From Corallium rubrum (taxonomy: Eukaryota; Cnidaria; Anthozoa; Scleralcyonacea; Coralliidae), in NCBI GenBank assembly GCA_964035015.1, contig OZ036002.1, positions 16,537,161-16,601,160 on the forward strand: DNA of 64,000 bases, read 5' to 3'. A program made the translations under genes and the position numbers. Below the pieces are notes generated by a model. That model searched no databases. It was not told where the DNA came from and saw nothing but the letters and a program-made list of their open reading frames with translations. Shown here piece by piece: positions 1 to 11,444 of this stretch. Numbering within the stretch: the first letter of the stretch is position 1; every line of letters begins with the position of its first letter.

Positions 1-2554
1 ATAACCCGTGGAACTTTGAAGAAAGTTGGCTTTCGGTTTATTGTATGTATATATATATATATATATATCTATATATAAAATATTATATGATGATGGTGCT
101 GATGATCAACTTTATTTAAACACACTGTCTTTTCAACAAACAACTGATTTCCAAAAGAGGTGTGCTAGTATTGAAAATTACAAATTGATAGTAAACTAAT
201 ATTAAAATATTTCTATGCTAATTAATTTCTATATATAATAACGAATATTTACTAACATAATTTATAACCTATAAGTAAATAACTAATTTCTAAAAACAAA
301 CTCGAAGAAAGCTTACGCACCAATCATTTGTTTCCCCCACCCTTGGGGGGCTGGGCACCCCCCCCCCCCCCCCGGGCACTTGACATTGGTGATTTTTTCC
401 AGTCACATTCCCCACCCTCAGGCAGGAAAAGCAAGTCAAATTCCCCACCCACATGTTTTAAAATTTTACCTAGGTTTCTACGGTTCACCGGTTGGCATCA
501 AAATATCTGGTTACACTTTGAGTGTTGCTTTTTTGCACAAATATTGATAATAGAAAGTTATATTCAGATTCGTACTTAGTGGATCCTTGCATGAAGCTGA
601 ATTTCCTTCGTTTGACATCAAGTTCATACAGTTAGTTATTTGAGAGTGTAGTATTACTGCTGTATTTACTTATCACTTGGCAAGATCAATCGAATACAAA
701 ATATCATTCTGGCAATTAGTCTTACCACATATTTACTTCCGTTCTGGAGATGAGAAATACATGTAAAAACACGAACATGTTAACGTGAGGCATTTATGCA
801 GAAGTAAACACTAAACAACATTATAATTATATAAACCTTATATTTGTTATCTTTTTATCTCTGCGTCATTCTCAAAGCAGACAAAATACTGACTATAAAT
901 TTAACACTGCATGTATACAAACGTTTGAATATGGCAAAGTAAACTTGAATTTGAATGAATGAATAATAATAAAATTAGCTTTGAAAATATATCTGATTGA
1001 CGAACATGAAAAAACTATTTCAGCCTTGCTGTACAATAGCAGTGGCGCCCAGAAATTTTATAGGATTGTTTGCGTGTAGTACTCGGACAGTGCGTGTAAT
1101 TTCTCCATGTAGTACACTCATGTTACACATAAACTACGCCCCATGATGTTAAAAAATAGGCATGTCTAGACATGCATGTATCTACGGCGTTCAATCATGC
1201 CTATAGCTACTATGGTAAAAACAATGTTGTAATTATATACTGTATGTACTTGTAGTGACCTTGTATTCAGAGCTGAACAAGATTTTTGTCGATGCTAGCC
1301 ATGCTGTGTTTTTACCTTAAGAAAGGAACTCAGAGTAACGCCTGCAAAGCACAGGATGTTGAGCACTATTAAACAACTCCACTCATATCTGGCACAGAAG
1401 CATGAGTCCCAAGCCCATGCAGATATGTGCATGGCCACCCATTCAAATATTAACTCAATCAAAATGGGCTTCATTTAGGTCCTCGTGGTGAGAGGCAGTG
1501 TGATAATAGCTTGACTATTAAAGCTATGGTACTATTTAAAACCTATGGTAATAAAGTATAGTTATTGTTTAGTAGGCCAATCAAATTTTGATACAATACA
1601 CCAATAACTCACAAAATTTGACGACTAAAGTACTTAAATAACTTTGTTGCAACAATTTGTCAAATAATAATGCAATCCACTTGGTAGGTAAAGGAAAATC
1701 GTTTGAGATAACGAGCATCTGACGTATGTCTGCTGTAAAGTTTAGAAATAATGAAGTTATGAACGAAGATCTCCAGCAATTGTCATCAAAAGTATGAAAG
1801 CAACTTAGCAACTATACATTAATTGTCCTTCAAGAGTAGACGTATACTGTATATGCATGCATGCAGTAAAAAGTAGAATAAATATTTGGCATTCACGTCA
1901 TAAATCGTTGCATGACATTGACAATTGCAGAATACAATTTAATTACCCCATTATAAATTAAAGACTTGCCGTTTCGGTTTCACTCTCTACAAAGCCTGTC
2001 ACTGACATTTGACTATTGTACAATATGTTATTTAATAGCATAATAATTTCGCTCGCGGACTACCACAGGTTTTGCTTGATCATGAAGCTAGTTTTGTTTT
2101 CTTAGAAGAAAATTTCATTTCTGTTCAGCAATGCACAGCCTTGTCAGTTTACAAAGCTCGATCAGACTGCCGAATACATGTAAACATGTTGGCCTCCAAA
2201 GACTATTATAAGAGGCTTTCAAAAACTTATCATCATTCCAACAACGCCTATAGTACATCACATTTAAAAATTGACTACGATTCAGACTTAAAATAGTTGT
2301 AAAGACTTCTATTCTTGAAATAAATCTTCTCGCTCCTTGAACTGATTTCGCTCCATGCTCCAATAGCATTAACTTACATGAAGTACTTCGTTTAAAATTT
2401 TAGCTTCGGCGGTTTGTCGTCAGTCAATCGTTTAATTCTATGTTTTGATTGGCTCCGAAGGCATTCTTTTGTTAACTTAAACTTACACGCACGACAGCAA
2501 TGTATCTACTCGCGCATGCGCAGTAGATACAAAAAACATTCTGGGCCACTGAAT
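1..2554. other. Gene-free AT-rich stretch
   Basis: I see no convincing gene here. Visible content is an (AT)n run at 47-68, a run of 16 C at 358-373 and a degraded SINE (listed separately). Text near 105-160 (ACTTTATTTAAACAC followed by CAACTGATTTCC-like sequence) resembles 19018-19060. That suggests two copies of one dispersed repeat whose simple-repeat end adjoins ACTTTATTTAAACAC. Short open frames here lack coding character; the one at 328-579 is produced by the poly-C tract. Confidence 0.5.
1335..1500 (-). repeat. Degraded 5S-rRNA-derived SINE
   Basis: Read on the minus strand, this segment has the same order of blocks as the better copy at 6641-6998: a CTGCCTCTCACCA-like head, a 5S-type block (TTAATATTTGAATGGGTGGCC, compare TTAGTGCTTGGATGGGTGACC), then GGGACTCATG, GTGGAGTTGT and CCTGTGCTTTG. 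The blocks are spaced as in the other copy but diverged, so this is an old insertion. Assignment rests on visible similarity between the two copies and to the 5S internal promoter. Confidence 0.65.
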
Positions 2555-2841
2555 CTATATGCATAAACTACAAAACCACCGTTTTGAAAAATTAACGTGT
2601 TCCACACACAACGCATGATACCATTTTCCACACTTGTCACATGCCAGCCACAATACTTCTTCAGAAGTTGAACTTTCTTCTAATGGTTCGGGAAGAAAAC
2701 ATGACTGGCAGACAGATTTTTGTAGACAGCTGTTACAATACCATATTCCTAAATTATCACTGCTTTCGATAGCCACACAATTCCTGTGAAAACATTTATG
2801 ACATTCGTCACAGCCTATCCAAGGTGTTCTTTCTAATGCGT
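2555..2841 (-). pseudogene. PHD-finger gene, 3' fragment (tandem PHD fingers)
   Basis: The frame encodes the C-terminal part of a tandem PHD-finger protein. The first finger has WIGCDECHKCFHRNC then WYCNSC; the second has CQSC, WLACDKCGKWYHALC and WFCSLC just before the stop. PHD fingers are Zn-binding modules that read histone H3 tails in the nucleus. The first finger lacks its leading CxxC. That pair is found 7.1 kb away at 9976-10030, beyond the 2842-9975 element, so the gene was split there. A start codon at 2863 lies inside the element's terminal repeat and is probably fortuitous. Whether the host gene belongs to the animal or to another older transposon is unknown; I recall similar PHD proteins as multicopy in cnidarians. 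Confidence 0.75.
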
Positions 2842-2863
2842 CATGGCCAGAAATCGCGGACAT
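2842..2863 (+). repeat. Left terminal inverted repeat
   Basis: This 22-bp sequence is perfectly inverted at 9954-9975. Similarity between the two ends stops right after the 22 bp. Confidence 0.85.
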
Positions 2864-3045
2864 TTGAGCCAGCGTTTGTCAAACAGCGGGTTATCACATA
2901 AATCCCAAGCGCTACGTTCTATCCCCTAATTACCCCTCATATCCTTCGTTGAAAATTTGAGCCAGCGTTTGTCAAACAGCGGGTTAATATCGCATAAATC
3001 CCAGGCGCTACGTTCTATCCCCTTATATCCTTTGTTGGCAACAGG
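2862..3045 (+). repeat. 93-bp direct duplication in the element's left subterminal region
   Basis: Two tandem units start at 2862 and 2955 (ATTTGAGCCAGCGTTTGTCA), followed in both by CAAACAGCGGGTTA, CATAAATCCCA and GCGCTACGTTCTATCCCC. They differ at a few bases and by a small indel. The second unit ends about 15 bp before the chromodomain start codon. The repeats therefore occupy the promoter and 5' leader of that gene and could also be subterminal transposase-binding sites. Confidence 0.8.
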
Positions 3046-3061
3046 CTAGTGTGTTCTCAAA

Positions 3062-4389
3062 ATGGCGGCTAGTTTAAAACGTGCTCGTGACATGGACTAT
3101 AAACAATTAAATTCCTTTTCGTCGGCGGTCCTGTACGATTCCGTACCAAAAAGAAAAAAGGAATCTAGATATTACGAGGTTGAGAGAGTCATCACAAGGC
3201 GACGTGTTCGTTATGTAAGTATTTATATAAACATTGTATTGATCTTAACCGATTCAACTCAAAAGTGTCTCAGTATGAACTCCTAGTATGTCCTAATTTT
3301 TTAATTGTTAATCTTATATGACTCGAATTTGTTTGTGTCTTTGCAGGACCATGACTATTTGATAAAATGGAAAGGATGGTCGTTGGAATTTTGCTCGTGG
3401 GAAACGTCGACAAACCTGACCCAGGATTTATTAACGTATGTTGTATCATTGACATTAGTAGTCTAGTATGGGCCATTCCACTTTATACCCAACCTCCCAC
3501 CATTGGGCTATTCCATTTTAAAGATGTATCCTCCTTATCGAGAACAAGGATTTTAAAATATCCCTGAGGAATTCCTGTCTTAAAACAGACCCCTGAAGAA
3601 TTCCTGATGACAGTGTCTTCCCCCTGAAGAATTTCATTTTTTACTCTTGACCCATGCAGAAATCTTAGTCTTTGAGATTAAAATGTTAGCCTACCCACTT
3701 GGATAAACATATTGGTATATCCTCTTGGATAAACTTGGTGTTCTTTGCCCCCACTCCTCCTTCCCCCAGGATATCCAGACCCTGGGCCTTAAAAAACTAC
3801 AAACCCTCTTGGATGTCTTGTCAGTTTTTCTAGCCCCATGCCCTGGCCCACTAGGGTATTATATACTCCATAACTATTTAACTCTGCTAGACTAGTGGTA
3901 GAAATTCTTTAAAATTACTGTTAACACAATTAATGTTAAAAATTTCTTTTTATCAAATATAGAAACTACAATAAACCAAGCATAAGTGATGAGAGGCTGC
4001 AAGATGCTTGTAGGGAGTTTTGTGCAGGGATTTTGAGCACGTTAAAAAGTTCATCATCGGCATCCGTGTATGCAAAAATAGATCTAGACATTTGGCGATA
4101 TGTCACATTTGGCAAAGGAGAGGCATCGCAGCACATCGGTCATTATTTATTCTGTAAAAATGATTTTGACAGATTAAAATACCTGCCCTCAAACCGGTGG
4201 TACCACATGAATGAAGATGGATCAGGAACTGCAGTGGATTTTCCACTGAAGATAAAACCAGTTTTGTCATGGTCACCATCAACATATGTCAAAAAAGATG
4301 GTCATTTAGCAAAGGCAAAAAGCTTTCCTATGGAAAAAATTTGCATAACTGCTATTCGACGAGCATGTAACATGGACAATATTATTTAA
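3062..4389 (+). CDS. Chromodomain protein, three exons (222 aa)
   Basis: Exons 3062-3214, 3347-3435 and 3963-4389 have GT..AG borders (donors GTAAGT and GTATGT) and keep frame (phase 0, then 2). Residues 38-80 or so form a chromodomain: YEVERVITRR, then DYLIKWKGWSLEFCSWET and NL. The aromatic-cage positions Y, W and W are present. Chromodomains bind methylated histone tails, so a nuclear chromatin-tethering role is expected. The remaining ~140 residues (from NYNKPSISDERLQDAC to the stop) form a domain I do not recognise. There is no SET domain and no second chromodomain. The gene sits between a 93-bp direct repeat and a poly-A signal at 4675, and converges on the transposase-like gene of the same element. 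The ATG follows TGTTCTCAAA and opens the frame MAASLKRARD. Confidence 0.8.
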
Positions 4390-4674
4390 TTTATACAATA
4401 TTTTTTAATTACTAGATCCTAGTTTTGTTTAGGTATAATTATAGAATACCCATCCACTTTCACAATTTGCATATCTGTTATGGTTAATATCAGGGGTAAA
4501 ATACAAAAAACTTCATCATATATCATTGCCTCGTTCTAGTACATACAATAAAAATCTTTGAAATTATATATTTTAAGTGGACAGGTATTCTATAATTGCT
4601 CCTTTGTTTACAATGTCACATTATTACTCTAACTTTTTTCCTGTTGTAAATTACTGTAAAAATATGGATATATA

Positions 4675-4713
4675 AATAAAATTTACTTTCAAGAATGCTC
4701 TAAAAACTTTATT
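4675..4713. terminator. Back-to-back polyadenylation signals of the convergent gene pair
   Basis: AATAAA at 4675-4680 (+) lies about 290 bp after the chromodomain stop. AATAAA on the minus strand (TTTATT at 4708-4713) lies about 150 bp after the transposase-like stop. Predicted transcripts would overlap or abut here. Confidence 0.55.
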
Positions 4714-4859
4714 TTACAATTTGCTTATATCTATAATTTTATTAAAGACAACGGCGGGAACATTCACAAGGACCAATCCAAGGACTATTTTGTTTGCTTC
4801 TTTTCGAGAAGTGGTGGCTCTTAAAAGAGCCATTTTTTATTTTGTTGATACGAACAACT

Positions 4860-7800
4860 TTAGTTCATAACACTTGGTGGGCAATTTTCTTTGTCTTTTA
4901 AAGTGTCAAGCAGGAGTGCCTTGAGCTTCTTAAGACACCGGTACCGAGTTTTCACACCCAAATCCTTCAGTTTTTCTTTTATTTCACCTGCTGTTAAGGA
5001 GTCTATTTCTGCAATTTCTGGCTCTACCTCTAGGACTTCTGCAGAGAGACGGTGTCGTTTGCTTCTTGATTCTTTAATTCCGCCCTCCCAGTAACAACTT
5101 GTTTGTTTTTTGTAGTTTCGTGGAACTCTTGCACATGTTGACAAATGCTCCACTCGCTTTCCAATGACAAGAATATCCTTCGGGGCATCCCACTTGTTTG
5201 ACCTCTGCAAGTGTATTCTTCGGCAATCGTCATTTAATTTTTCAACTCCTGTACCAAGTATAGAAATTTAAAAATTAAAAACAAATAATATACAGTGAAA
5301 TTATCATGGTACCACATTTTTCTACATACCTTGCCCTGTAAATTTCTTTATGCCTTTATGTATATGCATAAATCTTGGCACATGATACACCATAGCATGC
5401 ATATATGGTGTAACTGCTCTAGTGTATCCAAGAAGATTTCCATCAAGTGATGTGAGAAGAGTAATCCAACTGATTGCCTAAAAGATTAGAATAATTATAA
5501 AATGCATTATAAACTTAATGACAGCACTTGAAAACAGAATTGAAAAAGAACAATTCCAAAACATACCTTGTTAAAGAATTCAGTAATTTGTTGGTCAGTT
5601 TGATTCTGCTTTCTCATCAGTTCATACAGTTTATGGAAATCCTTGAGGAAAATTACATAATAATTATAAAGCAATGAATAAACATCTAAGTAGAACAGTA
5701 ATTTTAGCTTAACAACTATATATACCTGCCAGAGTTTAATGACTTTCTCACTGGTATCTGCTTGGATAATGCCTGGTAACTTTTTTGGAAGATTTTGGAG
5801 AAGTAATCTCTTGTCTGACCCCATCAAACTGGTGAATTCATGATGCCCACTCGCTTTTCCATCACCATCCATTTTCTCCCACACATTAAAAGACACCCCG
5901 CAACTGCAGATTGCTTTCACAAGATTCTGCAAATTTCTGTCACTTCTGTGCATGGGACGCTTGTTTAAATTTTCTCTTCTGTCATTTTCAATACTGTTGA
6001 GGACCAGATTTTTGGTGAGTTTATCTAAAATAACAATACAAAATATGAAAGTATTTATCACTTCCTTGATGGTTTTTGTTGTAAAAATGGTTATGGTTTT
6101 TATTGTAAAAAGAATTACCTGTTACACGCAACATCAAACGGAGCTCATCTAAAACCACATTACATAGAGGGATATCAAGAAGAGGCTTATGCTGACAAGA
6201 AAATGTGCTTTTCACAGCACACTCTTTGATCTCATCAATGCTTCTGGATATTTCTCCCCAATAAAAATCTTTGGCTTTTGTCATGTCACATCTATAATAA
6301 ACATGAGATTGCTGGATAGAGATTGCCCTGTGACTAGTAGATCTGTTATGACACAAAGATATGAATTTTATCTTGAAGTGGTGAAAATATTTCATTATTT
6401 TGCTCAGTCGTTAAATATTGTTTTCATTCCACCATATAATTTCCATGCATCTGTATAGTAAATTGTAATATGAATTACTTGTCTTTCTACATATTAATGA
6501 TTTACCTATCGTTCTTGTGGACCTTGCACCAGATACACGCATAATCTGATGTAGCAGATTTCATGCCCATAACAAGCAGAAGAAACTAAACAGATACAAG
6601 AGCTGCATTAGGATACTTCAAATTTTAAAAAGCTAAAATTGGGAGCATGGGTGGCGTGTGCTGTTAGCGCGCTGCCTCTCACCAAAAAGTTAAGTCCGGT
6701 TAGACGGGGTTAGTGCTTGGATGGGTGACCGCTTGGGAATGACCCCGTTGACGGTCTTGGACTCATGTGAGTGGAGTTGTAGTTGATCTCTCCTGTGCTT
6801 TGAGGGTTTTTCGCCGGGTTCTCCGGTTTTCCTCCCTCCATAAAATCAACACCTAACATCTTAGCTGTGATCCGTGGTCTGAACTGTGTCGTCGTCGGCT
6901 GCTTGGAGCGCTTTTGATATGCCTCGACACAGCCACATTGATCTGCGTCCTTAGCAATTCAGCCGCTGGCTGCAAGTAAGGATGATTAGCCACCCAGTCC
7001 TTTATCTTTTATATTCAAGTAATATTTTGAAAATGTCTTATTTACCTTATAATCTCCACCAAGGTATACCCTCACTGGGATATCTTGACCATTGATATTT
7101 ATTTTTTGAGCTTTAATCAAATCATTCACTTGAGCAAAAATTCCAGAGCAAGAACTTTGGATCAACTCGTACGACTCTTGCCCTTTGATGACTGCAACAG
7201 TGTGGTTACCTATCATTACATGAAAATTTGTTACATACAATAATACATGTACCTGTTATAATCACCCAGTGAAAACAAAAGAAAGCGAGACTATTATGGT
7301 ATTATAATAATACATTATATACCACACCTTTTGAAGACATGGCATCAGCCTGGTTATTTAGGATGGAAAATGAGACAACAACAAAGCTTGTCAACCTCGA
7401 CATTTTGGCCCCATCACCGGACACTTTAATATCCAACTTGAAATTTGGGTCTGTAATGTCCAACACAGTCTGAACTATCTGCAACAAAAAGTCAAAACAA
7501 CACATAAAAATTCTGCAAAATACTTCTGCTAAATCAAAATCAAATGTATTAACAAATTACAACTATATAATAACTGTAAGACAGTGTTGTTTAAATTTAC
7601 CATATTTTGGACAACTGATACCAATTCAGTTTTGAAATCCAGTTGAGCTCCTTGAGCTAATCCAGGGGTCCGCATGATGTAACACATCTTGTTCAAATCC
7701 TCTTTACACTGCTTGATCAGGTATGATCGTGGCAATTTATCCATCCCAGCAACCATTGTCAGCTCATGGTATGCTGCATCCCCGATACAAAATTTATCAA

Positions 7801-9339
7801 GAATAAACAACACATTTTGTACCTAAAAAATGACAAAATGATAAATAATGATTTATTTGCCACTAATATCATATGGGCAATTCCATGGTAATTATAAAAA
7901 AATAAAATTGTTAGGAACTGTAAAATAACAAGTTATTTTGGTAAAAATAACAAGTTATTTTGGTAAAAATAACAAGTTATTTTGGTAGCATACATATTCA
8001 GGGCCAACAGGAAAGTCATTTTGGATAAAATACTGCAATTGGATTGAATCGGCGCTATGTTCAATTATTTGATATCCAATGTACCAATATTCTAGTCCAT
8101 CAGAGAGAAGCAATCACCTACCCTTTTTCTCAGATGTTTATTAAATTTCTATTGCAAGTTGGTGTGAAACAACCTCCCAAGTCATAAACTCTTTAATAAA
8201 AAAACTGTAATCTTCTAATATTTTTTGATTTGTCAGCTACCGTTGTTTAAATTTGAGGTCATGACATGTAACATGAGTCACATGACATGAGGCACATATG
8301 TTATGTAACAATTCTTCCCATTGTAATCTAAAATTTAATTTATTTTTATGCATGTACTTTGCCAAACATATATATTAAATAAAAAGAAAGTTTAGCAAGG
8401 TACTATCAAGAGAACATGATTATACATCTAGTAAATATTTCAATATTCTATTCCTATATTCTGTTCTATTTCAATATTCTATACCTTTTGTTTATCGTCT
8501 GTGGATAAATCTTTATAAGAGGCCATTACATTTTCTGAGTAGGATAGGGACCGCTCCACACCGTCTTTATCACTAAAGTTTACAGATTCCAGTTGTAAAC
8601 CAAATGTTTGGGAAAACCACAATGCCTTTTCTACCTTCGTTTTCAACTCCTTCAACTTTCGTCTCTGTTGTCGCTCCCCCACCTCAGTCATTTTGCCACT
8701 GTTATTTTGGAATTCCAACTCCTGACCAAGTTTTTCAATATATTGATGAAGCTTTTGATTTTCCAAAATAATCTCATCATTTGCAGCATTTGCTTTCAAC
8801 AAGTCCTCATTGGCTAGTTTTGCAGCAGCTTTGGTTAGAGCAGCGTCTCTAGTCAAGAAGTCACAGTGGTCTGACAGAATTTTTTTGTCATCTTGGAGGT
8901 TTTTAATGACGGTGTTGTTTTCTTTCAAAACATTTTCCCCTTCCACAAGTGTTTTGAGATCATCTAGTTGAATGGCCACTTTCATTTCCTTTTCCTTTAG
9001 CTCTTTGTATGCCCTTCCACTCTTGCCAATAAATTTGGCTTTTATCGCACTGCAAGCCCTTCTCAGACGCCCTTCCACACGTTGCGAATCTTCTCTGACT
9101 TTCATTCCAGTTTTCTCAAGAAGAAAACCATTAAGAATCTCGACATAGCTACATGGGACTTCCAACTTCAAACGAGCTTGATGCCACTCGCACAATGAAT
9201 GGTAAGGCAGCGTCACTGTCAGAACAACTTGCTTTTCTGAAGTGCTCTGCTGTCGTATATATCGCAGAGAATGGCTATTGTCTACCCGAACATGGTTTTT
9301 GGATCTCTCAAAGTCTATAAACTCCCATACATTTGACAT
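4860..9339 (-). CDS. DDE-transposase-like protein, ten exons (851 aa), SAP-like C-terminus
   Basis: Ten exons on the minus strand keep one frame with GT..AG borders: 9339-8485, 7822-7601, 7478-7328, 7209-7046, 6585-6506, 6291-6119, 6024-5726, 5641-5567, 5477-5330, 5248-4860. An N-terminal segment is followed by a coiled coil (about residues 100-215). Next comes a likely RNase-H-like core: VSGDGAKMS (D about 381), EVN-like helix, LGGDYK (D about 462), then CIWCKVH (C481, C484, H487), an inserted zinc-like motif. Late blocks are TPYMHAMVYH, KKFTGQGVEK and SNKWDAPKD. The last 50 residues (LTAGEIKEKLKDLGVKTRYR) resemble a SAP DNA-binding motif. I recall this as a multicopy, uncharacterised cnidarian/sponge family. 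The catalytic assignment is inference from motif order; the third acidic residue is not identified. No frameshift or stop is seen, so it may be active. Confidence 0.8.
6641..6998 (+). mobile_element. 5S-rRNA-derived SINE in an intron
   Basis: A 5S-like RNA polymerase III promoter block (AGTTAAG, GGTTAGTGCTTGGATGGGTG, ACCGCTTGGGAAT) is followed by a second conserved block (CTCCTGTGCTTTGAGG, CGCCGGGTTCTCCGG, TTTTCCTCCCTCC) and a tail near GGATGATTAGCCACCC. This is SINE3-type architecture; the second block matches what I remember of the conserved central domain of cnidarian SINEs. It lies in the intron between exons 4 and 5 of the transposase-like gene, antisense to it, so it inserted after that gene acquired the intron. 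Confidence 0.8.
7926..7990 (+). repeat. 22-bp tandem repeat, three units
   Basis: TAACAAGTTATTTTGGTAAA recurs with an exact 22-bp period in the first intron of the transposase-like gene. Each unit includes the palindrome-like AACAAGTTATT. No function is evident. Confidence 0.85.
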
Positions 9340-9953
9340 TTTTAAACCTATCTTCGATCTTTACAGAATCGAGTAAAATTAAGCCTAGGGAAAGCAGGGA
9401 AAACATGGACAGCCAGGGGACTACCTTTCGCATCTGCTGACCAATAACCCCGCTGGCACACTGAAAAGCGTGTCGAAGGAAAGCAAAGCATTTGTGATTG
9501 TTGTTCATAACCTCTCTTGGAAAGACTTTTCCATCGAAAAGGAAAGGTTGTTATTTCGTTTACCGAAGTCTAACATTGCAGAATATATACATCAATTCCT
9601 TGTTAATAAGGAAGAATGGTGGCAACTAAGTATTGTTGTATACAAAAGAAGAAACAGCGTGATAAACAGACATTGCCGCGCCGGGCTGTTATGGTTTTCC
9701 TATACAAAAGGTGAGGCAAACTCTTCAACATTTATGTCTAAAAGGAAAGGTAAATGTGAATCTTATTGTGTATCTGTATTAACGATATTAATTCTGATAT
9801 TATTAAGAATTCAATACGATAGTGGCAACCTTTGACTATAATTTCGAATGCACATTAATTAGCGAATTAATAATTAGTCAATACATAAACAGATGCATCT
9901 TGTCAACATTTTCTCAGCATCTTGCCGTGAAATTTTGCGCACGCGCAATGTGT

Positions 9954-9975
9954 ATGTCCGCGATTTCTGGCCATG
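9954..9975 (+). repeat. Right terminal inverted repeat
   Basis: Perfect inverted copy of 2842-2863; ends GATTTCTGGCCATG. The PHD gene resumes at 9976. Confidence 0.85.
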
Positions 9976-10638
9976 CTTGAAGGTTATCCTGCAGACACTT
10001 ACTGCACGTAGCAGATGAATTATTGCTTCCCTGTTGTTTTCAGTGGTGTTACATATATAAAAAACACAAATATATCTCCATAAGCATTAACTATGTTATA
10101 CGGGCATATTATAGCATCTTAACACCTATGGCAGTTGTAAAACTTGATTTTCACTGGTGACAGAAACATCATGCAGGCAAAATGAAACATTTGTTAAATT
10201 AATAACGGAAATCAAACCATGTTAAATCAATACTGTACAATTTCTTGTTTCAAAATTAATATTTGAGAAAGAATAACTTTAAATCAGGAAACTAATGCAT
10301 TGTTGCTACAATAAGCATTTCTCAACTACAGTACTGCACCTTTAGTAGCTTTATTCTTCTTTGAATGTTTTCGGGTAACTGCTGCTTTTTTTGCACCTTT
10401 TCTATGGTGCTCTTGGACCGACTTTAGATGTTCTAACCAGAACGAGATATCAGATGGTTTTAACAGAACCTTTCATGCCAGTTGTTGGCATTCTTCATCG
10501 TTAAACAGCGATTGTCCCTTCTTGTTAAACTCGGTCTTGATAACTTCAGAAGGTGGAATACTCTCAGTTATCTTTTCGTTTTCTTTGCTAAATGCCACAA
10601 GTCTCTGGACGTAAATAATGTCCAGCACACACATCAGC
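9976..10638 (-). pseudogene. PHD-finger gene, 5' fragment
   Basis: Two exons can be read on the minus strand. The first, roughly 10638-10336, runs DIIYVQRLVAFSKENEK .. FNKKGQSLFNDEECQQLA, an in-frame TGA at 10475-10473, then SFWLEHLKSVQEHHRKGAKK and a basic stretch (TRKHSKKNK). The second, 10030-9976, supplies the missing TCSKC zinc ligands of the first PHD finger and stops at the 7.1-kb element. The (GATT)n tail of a CR1-like retroposon abuts the upstream side at 10639, so this gene was hit twice. The WLEHL..RKGAKKA segment preceding PHD fingers is something I recall from other multicopy cnidarian proteins. The donor after 10336 (GTACTG) is weak. Confidence 0.6.
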
Positions 10639-11210
<572 letters not shown>

Positions 11211-11444
11211 TTACTGACGTTTAATGTCAGTAAATCTGAAAATTGACATTTAAGTTAAAGTAAATTAAGTCAAAATTTGAGATTTGGGGGGATTTACATG
11301 CAGATGTAAATTCTGATTCAAACTCAGAATTTAGTGCTACTGAAATTTGTAGTAAATTATAGAAAATTTTGAATTTAAACAGATTTAATAGTGGCAGGAA
11401 ACTAGTTAAAATTTGGAAGCCGGTAAGTTCTAACAAATATCAAC

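Larger units (their letters stand above)
2842..9975. mobile_element. 7.1-kb two-gene DNA transposon with 22-bp terminal inverted repeats
   Basis: The segment is bounded by perfect 22-bp inverted repeats (2842-2863, starting CATGGCCAGAAATC, and its reverse complement at 9954-9975). It contains only two genes, convergent: a chromodomain gene (+, 3062-4389) and a DDE-transposase-like gene (-, 9339-4860). Outside the repeats lie the two halves of one PHD finger. Joining base 9976 to 2841 on the minus strand keeps the PHD reading frame (CxxC half, then WIGCDEC half). No flanking duplication remains outside the 22-bp repeats. If the outer palindromic CATG is counted as a 4-bp target duplication, the repeats are 18 bp, but the host frame would then not have been open before insertion. 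I do not recognise a named superfamily. Confidence 0.75.

Noticed and set aside
328..579. Open frame beginning MFPPPLGGWAPPPPP
   Set aside because: Created by a poly-C tract; no coding character or homology pattern after it.
6690..6770. 5S rRNA gene
   Set aside because: Only the internal promoter block matches 5S; the flanks are SINE body, so it is a SINE, not a functional 5S gene.
9470..9835. 121-codon open frame upstream of the transposase-like gene
   Set aside because: No ATG before residue ~89, no recognisable motif, lies in the leader/promoter of the minus-strand gene.
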